Of a stretch of DNA of 64,000 nt, positions 55,586 through 64,000 are shown in pieces (position 1 is the first letter of the stretch; each line of letters starts with the position of its first letter). The DNA is from Botryobacter ruber. Lineage in GTDB: Bacteria > Bacteroidota > Bacteroidia > Cytophagales > Hymenobacteraceae. The stretch spans positions 1 to 64,000 of the forward strand of contig NZ_QCZK02000020.1 of NCBI RefSeq assembly GCF_003347595.2, in the 5' to 3' direction. Below the pieces are notes generated by a model. The model did not search any database. It was not told the origin of the DNA and worked only from the letters and a program-made list of their open reading frames with translations. A program made the position numbers and the translations under genes.

Positions 55586-56221
55586 ATGCTTCACCATCTT
55601 ACCTGGACCCAGTTCTTTCTTGCAACAGGCACCAGCCTGCTGCTCTACTACCTCATCGTGACGTTGCTCTGTTACCGCCAGGAGCTGAAAGCACTGGTAG
55701 AAAAAGCAACAGCCAGGTTGCTACCGCAAGTGTTCCTTACCTCCTCCACACCGGAAACCGCACAACCAGGCATTCTGGCGGAATCCACCCCGCCAACCAT
55801 ACCCACCGATTCACCCATAGGAGCTGTCTCCACACAGGATGCTCCGACTGTATCCGATGCATTCGAGCTACAAGTAGCACCCCGAACGCAAGGAGAAGAG
55901 GAAGAGGATGATATGGAAGAGACAGACAGCGCTATTCTTTCTGTAAAAACAACTTCAGCGACGGAGCCGCCTATTTTTCCCATGGGCACGCTGGCTGACC
56001 TGCTGGAGGAAATCAAGCCCCTGCTGGAGCTGGTAGCGGAGACGCAGCTGGAAAAGGTGGAATTCATTTCCCTTTTGCAGCTTATCATCTCCAGGTACAG
56101 CCGCACCGCCCAAAGCCAACACCAGGACCAGGTGCAGCAGTTCCTCCTCGAGCAAAGCCAGGTCAAGCTCCCCTACGAGCTCACCCCAGAAGACCTGCAG
56201 GTACTCTGGCCGAAAAGCTAA
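55586..56221 (+). CDS. Unrecognised single-span membrane protein of the transfer operon
   Basis: 211 residues. One hydrophobic segment near the N-terminus (FFLATGTSLLLYYLIVTLL), a long low-complexity middle rich in Thr, Pro and then Glu/Asp (about 50-125), and a helical C-terminus (about 130-211). It is the first gene of the tra operon, 59 bases before traE. Position matches the variable TraA-D zone of such elements. No function is assigned. Confidence 0.6.
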   Translation: MLHHLTWTQFFLATGTSLLLYYLIVTLLCYRQELKALVEKATARLLPQVFLTSSTPETAQPGILAESTPPTIPTDSPIGAVSTQDAPTVSDAFELQVAPRTQGEEEEDDMEETDSAILSVKTTSATEPPIFPMGTLADLLEEIKPLLELVAETQLEKVEFISLLQLIISRYSRTAQSQHQDQVQQFLLEQSQVKLPYELTPEDLQVLWPKS

Positions 56222-56280
56222 TCCACTACACATAAATTTATTACTGCTTATTCCTAACCTCAACTAAAACCACAAAGCAC

Positions 56281-56616
56281 ATGAAAAAGCAAGCAACCCT
56301 CCCGGAGCAAAAAAAAGCCACTGCTATTGCTACGCTCCTGCTCCTTTTTGCCGTAGCGCTTACCGCCCAGGCACAATCAGCCGACGGCAACGCAGGCATC
56401 TCCCAGGCTACCCAAATGGTGCGCGGCTACTTCGATACCGGCACCAGCCTGATGTACGCCATCGGCGCCGTGGTGGGACTGGTAGGCGCTGTTAAAGTCT
56501 ACCAGAAATGGAACGGTGGCGAGCCGGACACGGGCAAGGTGGCGGCCGCTTGGTTTGGCAGCTGTATTTTCCTGGTAGTCGTGGCCACGGTGCTCCGCTC
56601 CTTCTTTGGCGTCTAA
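56281..56616 (+). CDS. traE: Conjugative transposon protein TraE
   Basis: 111 residues: signal-like N-terminal hydrophobic segment, AQSADGNAGISQATQMVRGYFDTGTSLMYAIGAVVGLVGAVKVYQKWNGG-like central span, and a second C-terminal span (WFGSCIFLVVVATVLRSFFGV). This is the DUF4134 pattern of TraE, a VirB2/pilin-like small membrane protein. Twelve bases separate it from traF. Confidence 0.92.
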   Translation: MKKQATLPEQKKATAIATLLLLFAVALTAQAQSADGNAGISQATQMVRGYFDTGTSLMYAIGAVVGLVGAVKVYQKWNGGEPDTGKVAAAWFGSCIFLVVVATVLRSFFGV

Positions 56617-56628
56617 CCCGGTCCGGCA

Positions 56629-56985
56629 ATGGCAAACAGCATTTACCAGGTTAACAAGGGCATTAACCGGCCCATCGAGTTCCGGGGCCTGCGGGCGCAG
56701 TACATCGGCTACCTGGCCGCAGGGCTGGTATTCCTGCTGCTGCTTTTTGCCGGCATGTACCTGGCCCGCGTGCCCCTGCTCTTGTGCCTGGTTATCATCC
56801 TGCTCTCCGGCGCGGCTTTGTTTGCAGGTGTCTACCACCTGAACAGAACCTACGGGGAGCACGGCCTGCTCAAAAAGTTTGCCAGCCGCAGCATTCCCCG
56901 CTACATCCGCCTGAGCACCCGCAGCACCTTCTGGAAACTTTATCAAACATCAATTAACCGGAATAACCATGGCACAGCCGATTGA
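56629..56985 (+). CDS. traF: Conjugative transposon protein TraF
   Basis: 118 residues with the DUF4133 pattern: YQVNKGINRPIEFRGLRAQYI, two close hydrophobic spans and a basic end. Equivalent to VirB3 of type IV systems, an inner-membrane partner of the TraG ATPase. Its end overlaps the traG start by 17 bases. Confidence 0.92.
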   Translation: MANSIYQVNKGINRPIEFRGLRAQYIGYLAAGLVFLLLLFAGMYLARVPLLLCLVIILLSGAALFAGVYHLNRTYGEHGLLKKFASRSIPRYIRLSTRSTFWKLYQTSINRNNHGTAD

Positions 56986-59449
56986 TCTGGAAAACCTGCT
57001 GCCTGTCTACAAGGTGGAGCACGGCTGCATCCTCTCCCGACAGGGCGACATCACCCTGGCTTATGAAGTAACGCTGCCGGAGATCTTTACCCTCTCCGAT
57101 ACTGAGTACGAGGCGCTCCACCAGGCACTCATCAAAGCCATCCGCCTGCTGCCCCGCTTTACCGTGTTCCACAAGCAGGACTGGTTCCTGGAATCCTTCT
57201 ACCGGGCCGACTACAAAGACGGGCAAAGCTTCCTTTCCAGGGCCAGCGAGCGCTTCTTTCACAAGCGGCCGTACCTCGAACACCACTGCTACATCCTGAT
57301 CACCAAAAAGCCCGAAGACCGCCGCCCTGCCTCTTCGCTAGTCTCCAACCTGCTGCGCAAATCGCTGGCCCCGGAGCAAACCCTGCAGCCCCGGCTCTTC
57401 CAGGACTTTGTGGACCAGGCCGGGCAGTTTGAGCGCGTGCTGCAGGACAGCGGCTTTGTGACATTGTGCAGGCTGACGGATGCGGAACTGGCCGGCACCA
57501 AAGCCAAAGCAGGCCTCATCGAGCGCTACTGCGGTCTTTTGCCCAAAGAGGAAAGGCCCTTGCTGCAGGACATGCACCTGCAGGATGGTATCCGTATTGG
57601 CGAGAAGCACTGCCAGCTTTTTGCGCTGGCCGACGCGGAGCACCTGCCTTCGCTTTGCGGCTCCCGCATCAACTACGACAAGTACTCGACCGACCGCAGC
57701 AAGTTCTCCACCGGCTTTGCCGCTCCCCTCGGTCAGCTGCTTCCCTGCAATCATATCCTCAACCAGTACATTTTCCTGGAGGATGCCCAACAGACGCTCA
57801 AGCGGCTGGAGAGCAAGCGCCTGCGTTTGCAGTCGCTCTCGGCTTACTCGCGCGAGAACGCCCTGGCCCGTGATGCCACCCACGACTTCCTCAACGAGGC
57901 CATCATTCAGCAACGCCTGCCGGTAAAGGCGCACTTCAACGTGCTGGCCTGGACGGAGCAGCCGGAAAAGCAGAAAGAGCTGCGCAACCTCGTCTCCTCG
58001 GCCATGGCCCAACTGGATGCCACGCCCAAGCTGGAAACGGACGGGGCCCCGCAGATCTTTTGGGCAGGACTGCCGGGCAATGCAGCGGATTTCCCGATGA
58101 ACGACACCTTCGAAACCTTCCTGGAGCAGGCCTGCTGCTTTTTAAACCTCGAGACCGGCTACCGCTCTTCCAGCAGTCCCGTCGGCCTGCGCCTGGGCGA
58201 CCGGCTTACCGGCAAGCCCGTGCACGTGGATATTTCGGACGAGCCAATAAAGCAAAACATCTGCACGAACCGCAACAAGTTCATTCTCGGCCCCTCGGGC
58301 AGCGGCAAATCCTTTTTCACCAACCACCTGGTGCGCTCCTACCACGAGCAGGACAGCCACATCGTGCTGGTGGACGTGGGCCACTCCTACAAAGGATTAT
58401 GCGAGCTGGTAAACGGCTACTACTTCACCTACACGGAAACCCGGCCCATCCGCTTCAACCCTTTCTACATTAGTAAAGACGACAGCCTGGACACGGAGAA
58501 AAAGGAAAGCATCAAAACGCTCCTGCTGGCGCTCTGGAAAAAAGACAGCGAAACGTTCTCCCGCTCCGAATACGTGGCCCTCTCCAATGCACTGGAGCTG
58601 TATTATAAGCACCTGAAGAAAAACCCAACAATCTTCCCCTGCTTTAACAGCTTTTATGAGTTTGTGCAGACAGTGTTTAAAGAAAAGCTGAAAGCGGACC
58701 GGGTAAAGGAAAAGGACTTTGATATCGACAACTTCCTCTACGTGCTCCGGCCCTACTACCAAAGCGGCGAGTTTGGCTACCTGCTCAACGCCCGCGAGAA
58801 CCTGGATTTGCTCTCCGAGCGCTTCATCGTCTTCGAGCTCGACAACATCAAGGACCACCCCATCCTTTTCCCGGTGGTGACCATCATCATCATGGAAGTC
58901 TTCATCTCCAAGATGCGCAAGCTCAAAGGCGTCCGCAAAATCATTCTCATCGAAGAAGCCTGGAAAGCCATCGCCCGGGAAGGTATGGCCGAATACATCA
59001 GGTACCTGTTCAAGACGGTGCGCAAGTTCTACGGCGAGGCCATCGTGGTAACCCAGGAAGTGGAGGACATCATCTCCTCACCCGTGGTCAAGCAGGCCAT
59101 CATCAACAACTCGGACTGCAAAATCCTGCTCGACCAGAGCAAGTACCTCAACAAGTTCGACGGCATCCAGCAGCTGCTGGGGCTCACGGAAAAGGAAAAG
59201 GCGCTGGTGCTCTCCATCAACAAAGCCAACGACCCGGCACGCAATTACAAGGAAGTCTTCATCAGCCTTGGCGGCACCCTCTCCCGCGTCTACCGCACGG
59301 AAGTATCGCTCGAGGAATACCTGACCTATACCACCGAAGAAGCGGAGAAAGTAAAGGTGCACGCTTACGCCCGGAAACATGGCGGGGACATCTGCAAAGG
59401 TATCGAAGAGTTGGCCAATGACATTAGGACCGGTTTAACAAAAGCTTAA
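56969..59449 (+). CDS. traG: TraG family conjugation system ATPase (VirB4-like)
   Basis: 826 residues, normal length. N-terminal domain starts DLENLLPVYKVEHGCILSRQGDITLAYEV. Walker A GPSGSGKS at 441-448, Walker B KIILIEEAWKA near 655-665, followed by VRKFYGEAIVVTQEVEDI. This is the main motor of the secretion channel. Overlap with traF suggests translational coupling. Confidence 0.95.
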   Translation: MAQPIDLENLLPVYKVEHGCILSRQGDITLAYEVTLPEIFTLSDTEYEALHQALIKAIRLLPRFTVFHKQDWFLESFYRADYKDGQSFLSRASERFFHKRPYLEHHCYILITKKPEDRRPASSLVSNLLRKSLAPEQTLQPRLFQDFVDQAGQFERVLQDSGFVTLCRLTDAELAGTKAKAGLIERYCGLLPKEERPLLQDMHLQDGIRIGEKHCQLFALADAEHLPSLCGSRINYDKYSTDRSKFSTGFAAPLGQLLPCNHILNQYIFLEDAQQTLKRLESKRLRLQSLSAYSRENALARDATHDFLNEAIIQQRLPVKAHFNVLAWTEQPEKQKELRNLVSSAMAQLDATPKLETDGAPQIFWAGLPGNAADFPMNDTFETFLEQACCFLNLETGYRSSSSPVGLRLGDRLTGKPVHVDISDEPIKQNICTNRNKFILGPSGSGKSFFTNHLVRSYHEQDSHIVLVDVGHSYKGLCELVNGYYFTYTETRPIRFNPFYISKDDSLDTEKKESIKTLLLALWKKDSETFSRSEYVALSNALELYYKHLKKNPTIFPCFNSFYEFVQTVFKEKLKADRVKEKDFDIDNFLYVLRPYYQSGEFGYLLNARENLDLLSERFIVFELDNIKDHPILFPVVTIIIMEVFISKMRKLKGVRKIILIEEAWKAIAREGMAEYIRYLFKTVRKFYGEAIVVTQEVEDIISSPVVKQAIINNSDCKILLDQSKYLNKFDGIQQLLGLTEKEKALVLSINKANDPARNYKEVFISLGGTLSRVYRTEVSLEEYLTYTTEEAEKVKVHAYARKHGGDICKGIEELANDIRTGLTKA

Positions 59450-59461
59450 ATCTTCATCACC

Positions 59462-60145
59462 ATGAAAAAGTATTTACAAATCGCGCTCCTGTCCCTATTA
59501 CTGTTTACTGCAGCCGGTCTTCACCAACCGGCACAGGCGCAGGACCCCATCATGGAGGCCATCAAAGCGGGCGTCACCAAAGTGATTGTGGCTCTGGACC
59601 TGCAGGTGCAGCGACTGCAGAACCAGACCATCTGGCTGCAGAACGCCCAGAAGGTGCTCGAAAACAAGCTCTCCGAGTTGCGCCTCAACGAGATAGCGGA
59701 GTGGACCGAGCGGCAGCGCCAGCTCTACGACGAGTATTACCAGGAGCTCTGGAAGGTAAAAGCCGCTATTGGGTATTACCAGCGGGTGCGCGACATCATC
59801 GAAACACAGGCAGCCCTGGTGGCCGAGTACAAACGCTCCTTTGCGCTCTTCCGCCAGGACCGGAACTTCACGCCTGCCGAGCTGGACTTTATGCAACAGG
59901 TGTACACTGGCATCCTGGAAGCGAGCGTGCAGAACCTGGACCAGGTACTGCTGCTGGTAAATGCTTTCTCCACCCAGATGAGCGATGCTGCAAGGCTGGA
60001 ACTCATCGAGCAGGCGGCTGACCGGCTGGAGCAGAACTACAGCGACCTGCGGGAGTTCAACGCCCAAAACGTGCAGCTGAGCCTGCAGCGGGCCAAAGAG
60101 CGGAACAACCTGCAAACGGTCCGAAGCCTTTATGGCCTTGACTAA
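59462..60145 (+). CDS. traI: Conjugative transposon protein TraI (DUF4141-type)
   Basis: 227 residues with a signal peptide (about 1-26, PAQAQ). The rest is helical and shows the family pattern: VIVALDLQVQRLQNQTIWLQNAQKVLEN, then AEWTERQRQLYDEYYQELWKVKAAIGYYQRVRDI. Probably a periplasmic, VirB5-like part of the transfer channel. It lies 12 bases after traG. TraH is not present between them. Confidence 0.85.
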   Translation: MKKYLQIALLSLLLFTAAGLHQPAQAQDPIMEAIKAGVTKVIVALDLQVQRLQNQTIWLQNAQKVLENKLSELRLNEIAEWTERQRQLYDEYYQELWKVKAAIGYYQRVRDIIETQAALVAEYKRSFALFRQDRNFTPAELDFMQQVYTGILEASVQNLDQVLLLVNAFSTQMSDAARLELIEQAADRLEQNYSDLREFNAQNVQLSLQRAKERNNLQTVRSLYGLD

Positions 60146-60183
60146 GCTACCATTGTCACAACTAACAAACCAGATCCAAAACG

Positions 60184-60822
60184 ATGAAACTACTCCTCTT
60201 CAGCCTGCTTTTGCTGACCGGCCTTGGCTGCCAAGCGCAGACATTCGACGAGTGGTTCCGGCAGAAGAAAACCAAAAAAGAATACCTGGTGCAGCAGATC
60301 GCAGCCTTACAGGCATACGCCGGTACCCTGCGGCAGGGCTACGAGATAGCCCGCAATGGGATCAACACCGTGCAACAGATCAAGAACGGCGACCTCGGTC
60401 TGCACCAGGCCTTTTTTGGCTCCCTCCAAAAAGTAAATCCCGCTCTCGGTAACAGCGCCCGGGTAGCGGACATTCTTTCCCTGCAGGCAGGCATTCTCCG
60501 TGACTTTGAGCAGACGCTACAGGCAGTCCGGAAGGAGAACCATCTACTGAATACAGAGCTCGCTTACCTGGAACAGGTGAAGGCAGCGCTGCTGCAGGCT
60601 TGCCTGCAGGAACTGGAAACGCTCTGGCTGGTGCTTTCTTCCAATGAACTGGAGATGGAGGATGAGGAACGGCTCCGGAAGCTGGAGAAGCTTTACCACA
60701 CCATGCGGGACAAGCACCAGTTCACGCAGGCCTTCCTCCGGGAGGCGCAGGCACTGGCACTGCAGCGGGCAAAGGAAATACGCGAAGCAAAAACAGGCAA
60801 AGCATTACACGGAATACCATAA
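60184..60822 (+). CDS. Exported helical protein of the transfer operon, member A of a pair
   Basis: 212 residues with a signal peptide (about 1-19; LGCQAQ could be a lipobox-like site). Mainly helical. Shares with the next gene a QGYEI..NGINTVQQIKNGDLGLHQAFFGSLQKVNPAL block and an RVADILSLQ block, so the two arose by duplication; the second half also resembles TraI in spacing. Function unknown, probably periplasmic channel part. Confidence 0.65.
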   Translation: MKLLLFSLLLLTGLGCQAQTFDEWFRQKKTKKEYLVQQIAALQAYAGTLRQGYEIARNGINTVQQIKNGDLGLHQAFFGSLQKVNPALGNSARVADILSLQAGILRDFEQTLQAVRKENHLLNTELAYLEQVKAALLQACLQELETLWLVLSSNELEMEDEERLRKLEKLYHTMRDKHQFTQAFLREAQALALQRAKEIREAKTGKALHGIP

Positions 60823-60842
60823 AAATTATTGAAAAAGGAATC

Positions 60843-61490
60843 ATGAAACGGAAGCTACTCTTTTCATTCAGCATGTTGCTGCTCTTATTGGCAGCCTTCT
60901 TTCCTCAAAAAGCACAGGCACAGGAGGCGGAGATACAGCAACTGCTGCTCAACGTGCAGAAGCTCGATCAGCTCCGGCAGATCCTTTCGGACATGAAACA
61001 GGGCTACGCGCTCATCAGCAAGGGCTACGGCACCATCGTCTCCCTCTCGGAAGGCAACTTCAGCCTGCACGAAACTTTCCTGGACGGGCTCCTGGCGGTA
61101 AACCCTGCCGTGCGGGACTACAAGCGGGTGGCCGATATCATCAGCTGCCAGAAAAGTATCCTCTCCGAATACAAAAGCGCCTACAACCGCTTTCGCCAGG
61201 AGGGCAGCTTCTCGCCGGATGAGCTCAGCTACCTCAGTTCGGTGTACGGCAGCCTCTTTCAGCAAAGCCTGCGCCTGCTCGACGAACTCACGCTCATCCT
61301 CACGGCCGGGGAGCTGCGCATGAGCGACGGGGAACGGATGCAGGCCATCGACCGCATCTATGCCGGTATGCAGGAGCGGCTCGTGTTCCTGCGCCACTTC
61401 AACCGGCAGGCTTCCCTGCTGGCCCTGCAACGGAACCGGGAACTTGAGCAGGTCCGGTCACTGCAAAAAGTGTACGGATTGGAGAAGTAA
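60843..61490 (+). CDS. Exported helical protein of the transfer operon, member B of a pair
   Basis: 215 residues with a signal peptide (about 1-26, KAQAQ). Paralogue of the preceding gene: QGYALISKGYGTIVSLSEGNFSLHETFLDGLLAVNPAV and RVADIISCQKSILSEYKSAYNRF. The C-terminal ELEQVRSLQKVYGLEK resembles the TraI ending TVRSLYGLD. The three consecutive genes therefore look like one expanded family. Function unknown. Confidence 0.65.
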   Translation: MKRKLLFSFSMLLLLLAAFFPQKAQAQEAEIQQLLLNVQKLDQLRQILSDMKQGYALISKGYGTIVSLSEGNFSLHETFLDGLLAVNPAVRDYKRVADIISCQKSILSEYKSAYNRFRQEGSFSPDELSYLSSVYGSLFQQSLRLLDELTLILTAGELRMSDGERMQAIDRIYAGMQERLVFLRHFNRQASLLALQRNRELEQVRSLQKVYGLEK

Positions 61491-61520
61491 CCAACAGCCA
61501 AACAACGAAACACACATGCC

Positions 61521-62756
61521 ATGAAAAAGCAGTTACTAACTTCCTTGCCGCTGCTAGTGCTGGCGCTCCTGCTGCCCAGCCTGGTGAAGGCGCAGGGGGT
61601 GGCTAATGATATGCATAGCCTGCACGCCGTGCTCGATGGGCTCTACGAGGAGATGATTCCCCTCTGCGAGCGGCTCATCGATGTGGGCCGCGGCCTGGCA
61701 GGATTTGCCACCCTCTGGTACATCGCCTCCCGCGTCTGGCGCCACCTGGCCAATGCCGAGCCGGTGGACTTTTACCCGCTGCTACGGCCTTTTGCCCTGG
61801 GCCTGGCCATCCTGCTCTTCCCGGCGGTTCTGTCGCTGCTGAACGGGGTGCTGCAGCCAACCGTCACCGCCACCTCTGCCATGGTGGAAGGCTCCAACCA
61901 GGCCATCGCCGTGCTCCTGCAGCGGAAAGAGGCGGCCATCCAGGCTTCGGATGCCTGGCAGCTGTACATGGGGCCCGACGGCAGCGGCGACAGGGAGAAG
62001 TGGTACCAATACACGCACCCGGACGACCCTGCGGGGGCAGGGGAAGGCTTGCTCGAGAGCATCGGCAACGACATGAAGTTTGCCATGGCCAAGTTCTCCT
62101 TCAGCTTCCGCCACTCCATCAAGCAGTGGCTATCGGAGGTGCTGCAGCTGCTCTTCCAAGCCGCTTCGCTCTGCATCAACACCATCCGCACCTTTTACCT
62201 CATCGTGCTCGGCATCCTGGGGCCGCTGGTGTTCGGCTTTGCCGTCTTTGATGGCTTCCAGCACACGCTCACCGTCTGGATTGCCCGCTACGTGAACGTG
62301 TACATGTGGCTGCCGGTGGCCAACATCTTTGGCAGCATCATCGCCAAAATACAAGAAAACATGCTCCGCCTCGATATCGGCCAGGTGGAAAACAACGGCA
62401 ATACCTTTTTCAGCTCCACCGACACGGCTTACCTGATTTTTATGCTCATCGGCATCGTGGGCTACTTTACCGTGCCCAATGTCGCCAACTACATCATCCA
62501 TGCCGGCGGCGGCAATGCCCTGCTGATGAAGGTGACCAACCTGCTCCACACTACCAGCCAGGCCGGCCCCTCGACCGTGGGCTCCGGGCTGAGCTATGCC
62601 GCCGGAGCCATGGGGCATGGAGCCAGCAGCCTCGTGCAGGGCTTTGCCGGGCACAGCGGCGGTTATGCTGCAAACAATTCAACAGAAAGCCATAGCTCCA
62701 GTAATTCGCCGACAGACAGCTACCAGCACGGGCGTCTTTCCGGTGATTCCTGGTGA
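61521..62756 (+). CDS. traJ: Conjugative transposon protein TraJ
   Basis: 411 residues: signal peptide (about 1-24), then LHAVLDGLYEEMIPLCERLIDVGRGLAGFATLWYIASRVWRHLA, several membrane spans, and IRTFYLIVLGILGPLVFGFAVFDGFQHTLTVWIARYVNVYMWLPVANIFG, the TraJ hallmark. VirB6-like inner-membrane channel protein. The last 60 residues are rich in Ser, Gly and Asn. Confidence 0.92.
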   Translation: MKKQLLTSLPLLVLALLLPSLVKAQGVANDMHSLHAVLDGLYEEMIPLCERLIDVGRGLAGFATLWYIASRVWRHLANAEPVDFYPLLRPFALGLAILLFPAVLSLLNGVLQPTVTATSAMVEGSNQAIAVLLQRKEAAIQASDAWQLYMGPDGSGDREKWYQYTHPDDPAGAGEGLLESIGNDMKFAMAKFSFSFRHSIKQWLSEVLQLLFQAASLCINTIRTFYLIVLGILGPLVFGFAVFDGFQHTLTVWIARYVNVYMWLPVANIFGSIIAKIQENMLRLDIGQVENNGNTFFSSTDTAYLIFMLIGIVGYFTVPNVANYIIHAGGGNALLMKVTNLLHTTSQAGPSTVGSGLSYAAGAMGHGASSLVQGFAGHSGGYAANNSTESHSSSNSPTDSYQHGRLSGDSW

Positions 62757-62797
62757 TGCTGATACACAATTACTGTACAATAAAATGTAAAACCATC

Positions 62798-63415
62798 ATG
62801 TTCAGACAACTTCAAAACATCGACCGCGCCTTCCGCCACATCCGCGCATTCAGCCTCGTTTTCCTGGTAGCCTGCACGATTGTGAGCTGCTTTGCCGTCT
62901 ACCTGAGCTATGAGCAGGTGCAGGCTGTGCAGGAACGGATTTATGTGCTGGCCGGGGACAAGGCGCTGGAAGCTTTTTCCACCGGCCGCCGTGAGAATAT
63001 TCCGGTGGAGGCGCGCGACCATGTACGTACTTTCCACCGCTACTTCTTCACGCTCGACCCGGACGACAAGGTAATTGAAGCCAACATGCGCAAGGCCTTG
63101 TACCTGGCCGATGCCACGGCCAAGCGGGCCTACGATAACCTGCGCGAGAGCGGCTATATCTCGGGGATTATTTCGGGCAACATCAGCCAGGAGATAACTG
63201 TGGACAGCGTGCAGGTGGACACTGGACAGTATCCCTACTACTTCCGCTGTTATGCCCATCAGAAGCTCATCCGCGCCACCTCCATCCTGCGCCGCAGCCT
63301 CGTGACCGAAGGCTACCTGCGCAGTGTTTCCCGCTCGGACAACAACCCGCACGGCTTTATACTCGAGCGGTGGACGACGCTGGAAAACAAGGACCTGCAC
63401 ACCCAAAACCGCTAG
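62798..63415 (+). CDS. traK: Conjugative transposon protein TraK
   Basis: 205 residues from ATG 62798 (MFRQLQNIDRAFRHIR); the open frame starts earlier at 62753, overlapping traJ, but this start matches the family. One N-terminal membrane span, then GRRENIPVEARDHVRTFHRYFFTLDPD and the RWTTLENKDLHTQNR end. VirB8-like channel protein. Confidence 0.93.
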   Translation: MFRQLQNIDRAFRHIRAFSLVFLVACTIVSCFAVYLSYEQVQAVQERIYVLAGDKALEAFSTGRRENIPVEARDHVRTFHRYFFTLDPDDKVIEANMRKALYLADATAKRAYDNLRESGYISGIISGNISQEITVDSVQVDTGQYPYYFRCYAHQKLIRATSILRRSLVTEGYLRSVSRSDNNPHGFILERWTTLENKDLHTQNR

Positions 63416-63417
63416 CC

Positions 63418-63774
63418 ATGCTGCTGTTCCGCAAACATTCCGATAGCACAAAACAACCGGAGGAAAACAATGCCACAGATAAGGCTGCCGGTGTCATTGC
63501 CACAGCCATTGTTAAGCGGCAAAAGCAACTGGCCAGCTTCTGCAGCAGCCGGTACGAAAAGCTTTCTTTAAGCGGCAGAAAAATGCTGATGCTGCTCTTC
63601 TGTTTTCTTTTCGGCGGTGCCTGCCTCTGGCTGCTGGTAAAGGGGTTATGGCCGGAACATAAGCAGTCATTACTAAACCACATGCAAAACAACTATCCCG
63701 GCAGCCTTCCATTAACGGAGCCGGACTTCCGGGACAGCCTTAATCTTCAGCATTTTTATCCACTCCAAAAATAA
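63418..63774 (+). CDS. TraL-like small membrane protein
   Basis: 118 residues from ATG 63418 (MLLFRKHSDSTK), two bases after the traK stop; a longer frame from 63370 would overlap traK. A basic N-terminal half, one hydrophobic segment (MLMLLFCFLFGGACLWLLV) and a short periplasmic tail. Position between traK and traM fits TraL; sequence match is weak. Confidence 0.6.
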   Translation: MLLFRKHSDSTKQPEENNATDKAAGVIATAIVKRQKQLASFCSSRYEKLSLSGRKMLMLLFCFLFGGACLWLLVKGLWPEHKQSLLNHMQNNYPGSLPLTEPDFRDSLNLQHFYPLQK

Positions 63775-63780
63775 AAGATC

Positions 63781-64000
63781 ATGAAAACAAATTCAGAAGC
63801 ATTTTTGCGCAAACGAAAATTTTTGATGGTGCTCCCACTGCTGGTAATCCCCTTCCTGGTCCTGGCCTTCTGGAATCTGGGCGGCGGCAAAGGCACCACC
63901 GCAGAAGCAACTGCCCAGGCCGGGCAAAAGGAACTCAACCTGCAGCTGCCCGAAGCGCAGCTCAAAAAAGAGCACCAGGACAAGCTCAGCCACTACGACC
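63781..64000 (+). CDS. traM: Conjugative transposon protein TraM, 5' part (runs off window)
   Basis: 73 residues from ATG 63781, open to the right edge. The start, MKTNSEAFLRKRKFLMVLPLL, a membrane span and FWNLGGGKGTTAEA, is the typical TraM beginning; TraM is the VirB10-like channel component. The 3' part lies outside the window. Confidence 0.88.
   Translation, partial: MKTNSEAFLRKRKFLMVLPLLVIPFLVLAFWNLGGGKGTTAEATAQAGQKELNLQLPEAQLKKEHQDKLSHYD

Noticed and set aside
55507..55911. 134-codon plus-strand frame
   Set aside because: Overlaps the first tra gene in another frame and would include the repeated motif region; no domain.
1..64000. CRISPR arrays, tRNA or rRNA genes, insertion sequences
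   Set aside because: Looked for regular spaced repeats, tRNA-like clover leaves and transposase genes; none was seen.

Overview
The window reads as chromosomal DNA of a Bacteroidetes bacterium. The evidence is two SusC/SusD pairs, a type IX secretion sorting domain, SusC barrels ending in the family style, and a CTnDOT-type transfer region. Overall gene style suggests Cytophagales, perhaps Hymenobacteraceae such as Pontibacter; that placement is inference.

Region 1 (about 1-47.8 kb, moderate GC, AT-rich spacers) is one very large polysaccharide utilisation locus, almost all on the minus strand. It holds two SusC/SusD pairs (7.3-10.4 and 41.0-46.2 kb), two heparinase II/III-type proteins, two alginate-lyase-fold proteins (one a 1237-residue type IX secreted multidomain protein), two paralogous beta-helix proteins, a GH28-like beta-helix protein, two GH97 proteins, a GH127/146-type beta-L-arabinofuranosidase, a GH88 unsaturated uronyl hydrolase, a serine-esterase-like protein, an unrecognised 789-residue lipoprotein and a FucP-type sugar transporter. 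Lyases plus GH88 point to a uronic-acid-containing polymer; GH97 and GH127 suggest neutral and arabinofuranose side branches. The exact substrate cannot be read from sequence.

Regulation is the striking part. Twelve transcription units of this locus, plus one site at the left edge, are preceded on the coding strand by the same bipartite element: TGTCYAA, then 16 (nine sites plus the left edge) or 17 (three sites) bases, then CTCTAT or a near match. This is not the usual Bacteroidetes housekeeping promoter and looks like an ECF sigma promoter. A full ECF sigma gene (47187-47792) lies at the right end. No full FecR anti-sigma is present; instead there is a 91-residue protein resembling only the cytoplasmic N-terminus of FecR (11109-11384, behind its own copy of the element) and a 104-residue protein resembling only sigma region 2 (12139-12453). 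A LacI-type regulator (12514-13545) has two identical TAAATCGATTTA palindromes at its promoter, and a third copy lies just after the ECF sigma gene. A 180-residue protein (25002-25544) looks like the ligand-binding half of a GntR-type regulator without its DNA-binding domain. Well-formed terminators separate many units.

Region 2 (about 48-64 kb, higher GC) is part of an integrative conjugative element. On the minus strand are a small HTH protein, a DnaD-like protein and a DnaC-like ATPase. On the plus strand follow a MobC-like accessory protein, a relaxase, a VirD4-like coupling protein with a GTG start, RteC, and a transfer operon of an unrecognised membrane protein, TraE, TraF, TraG, TraI, two related small exported proteins, TraJ, TraK, a TraL-like protein and the start of TraM, which runs off the right end. 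No integrase is in the window. A candidate oriT region lies before mobC.
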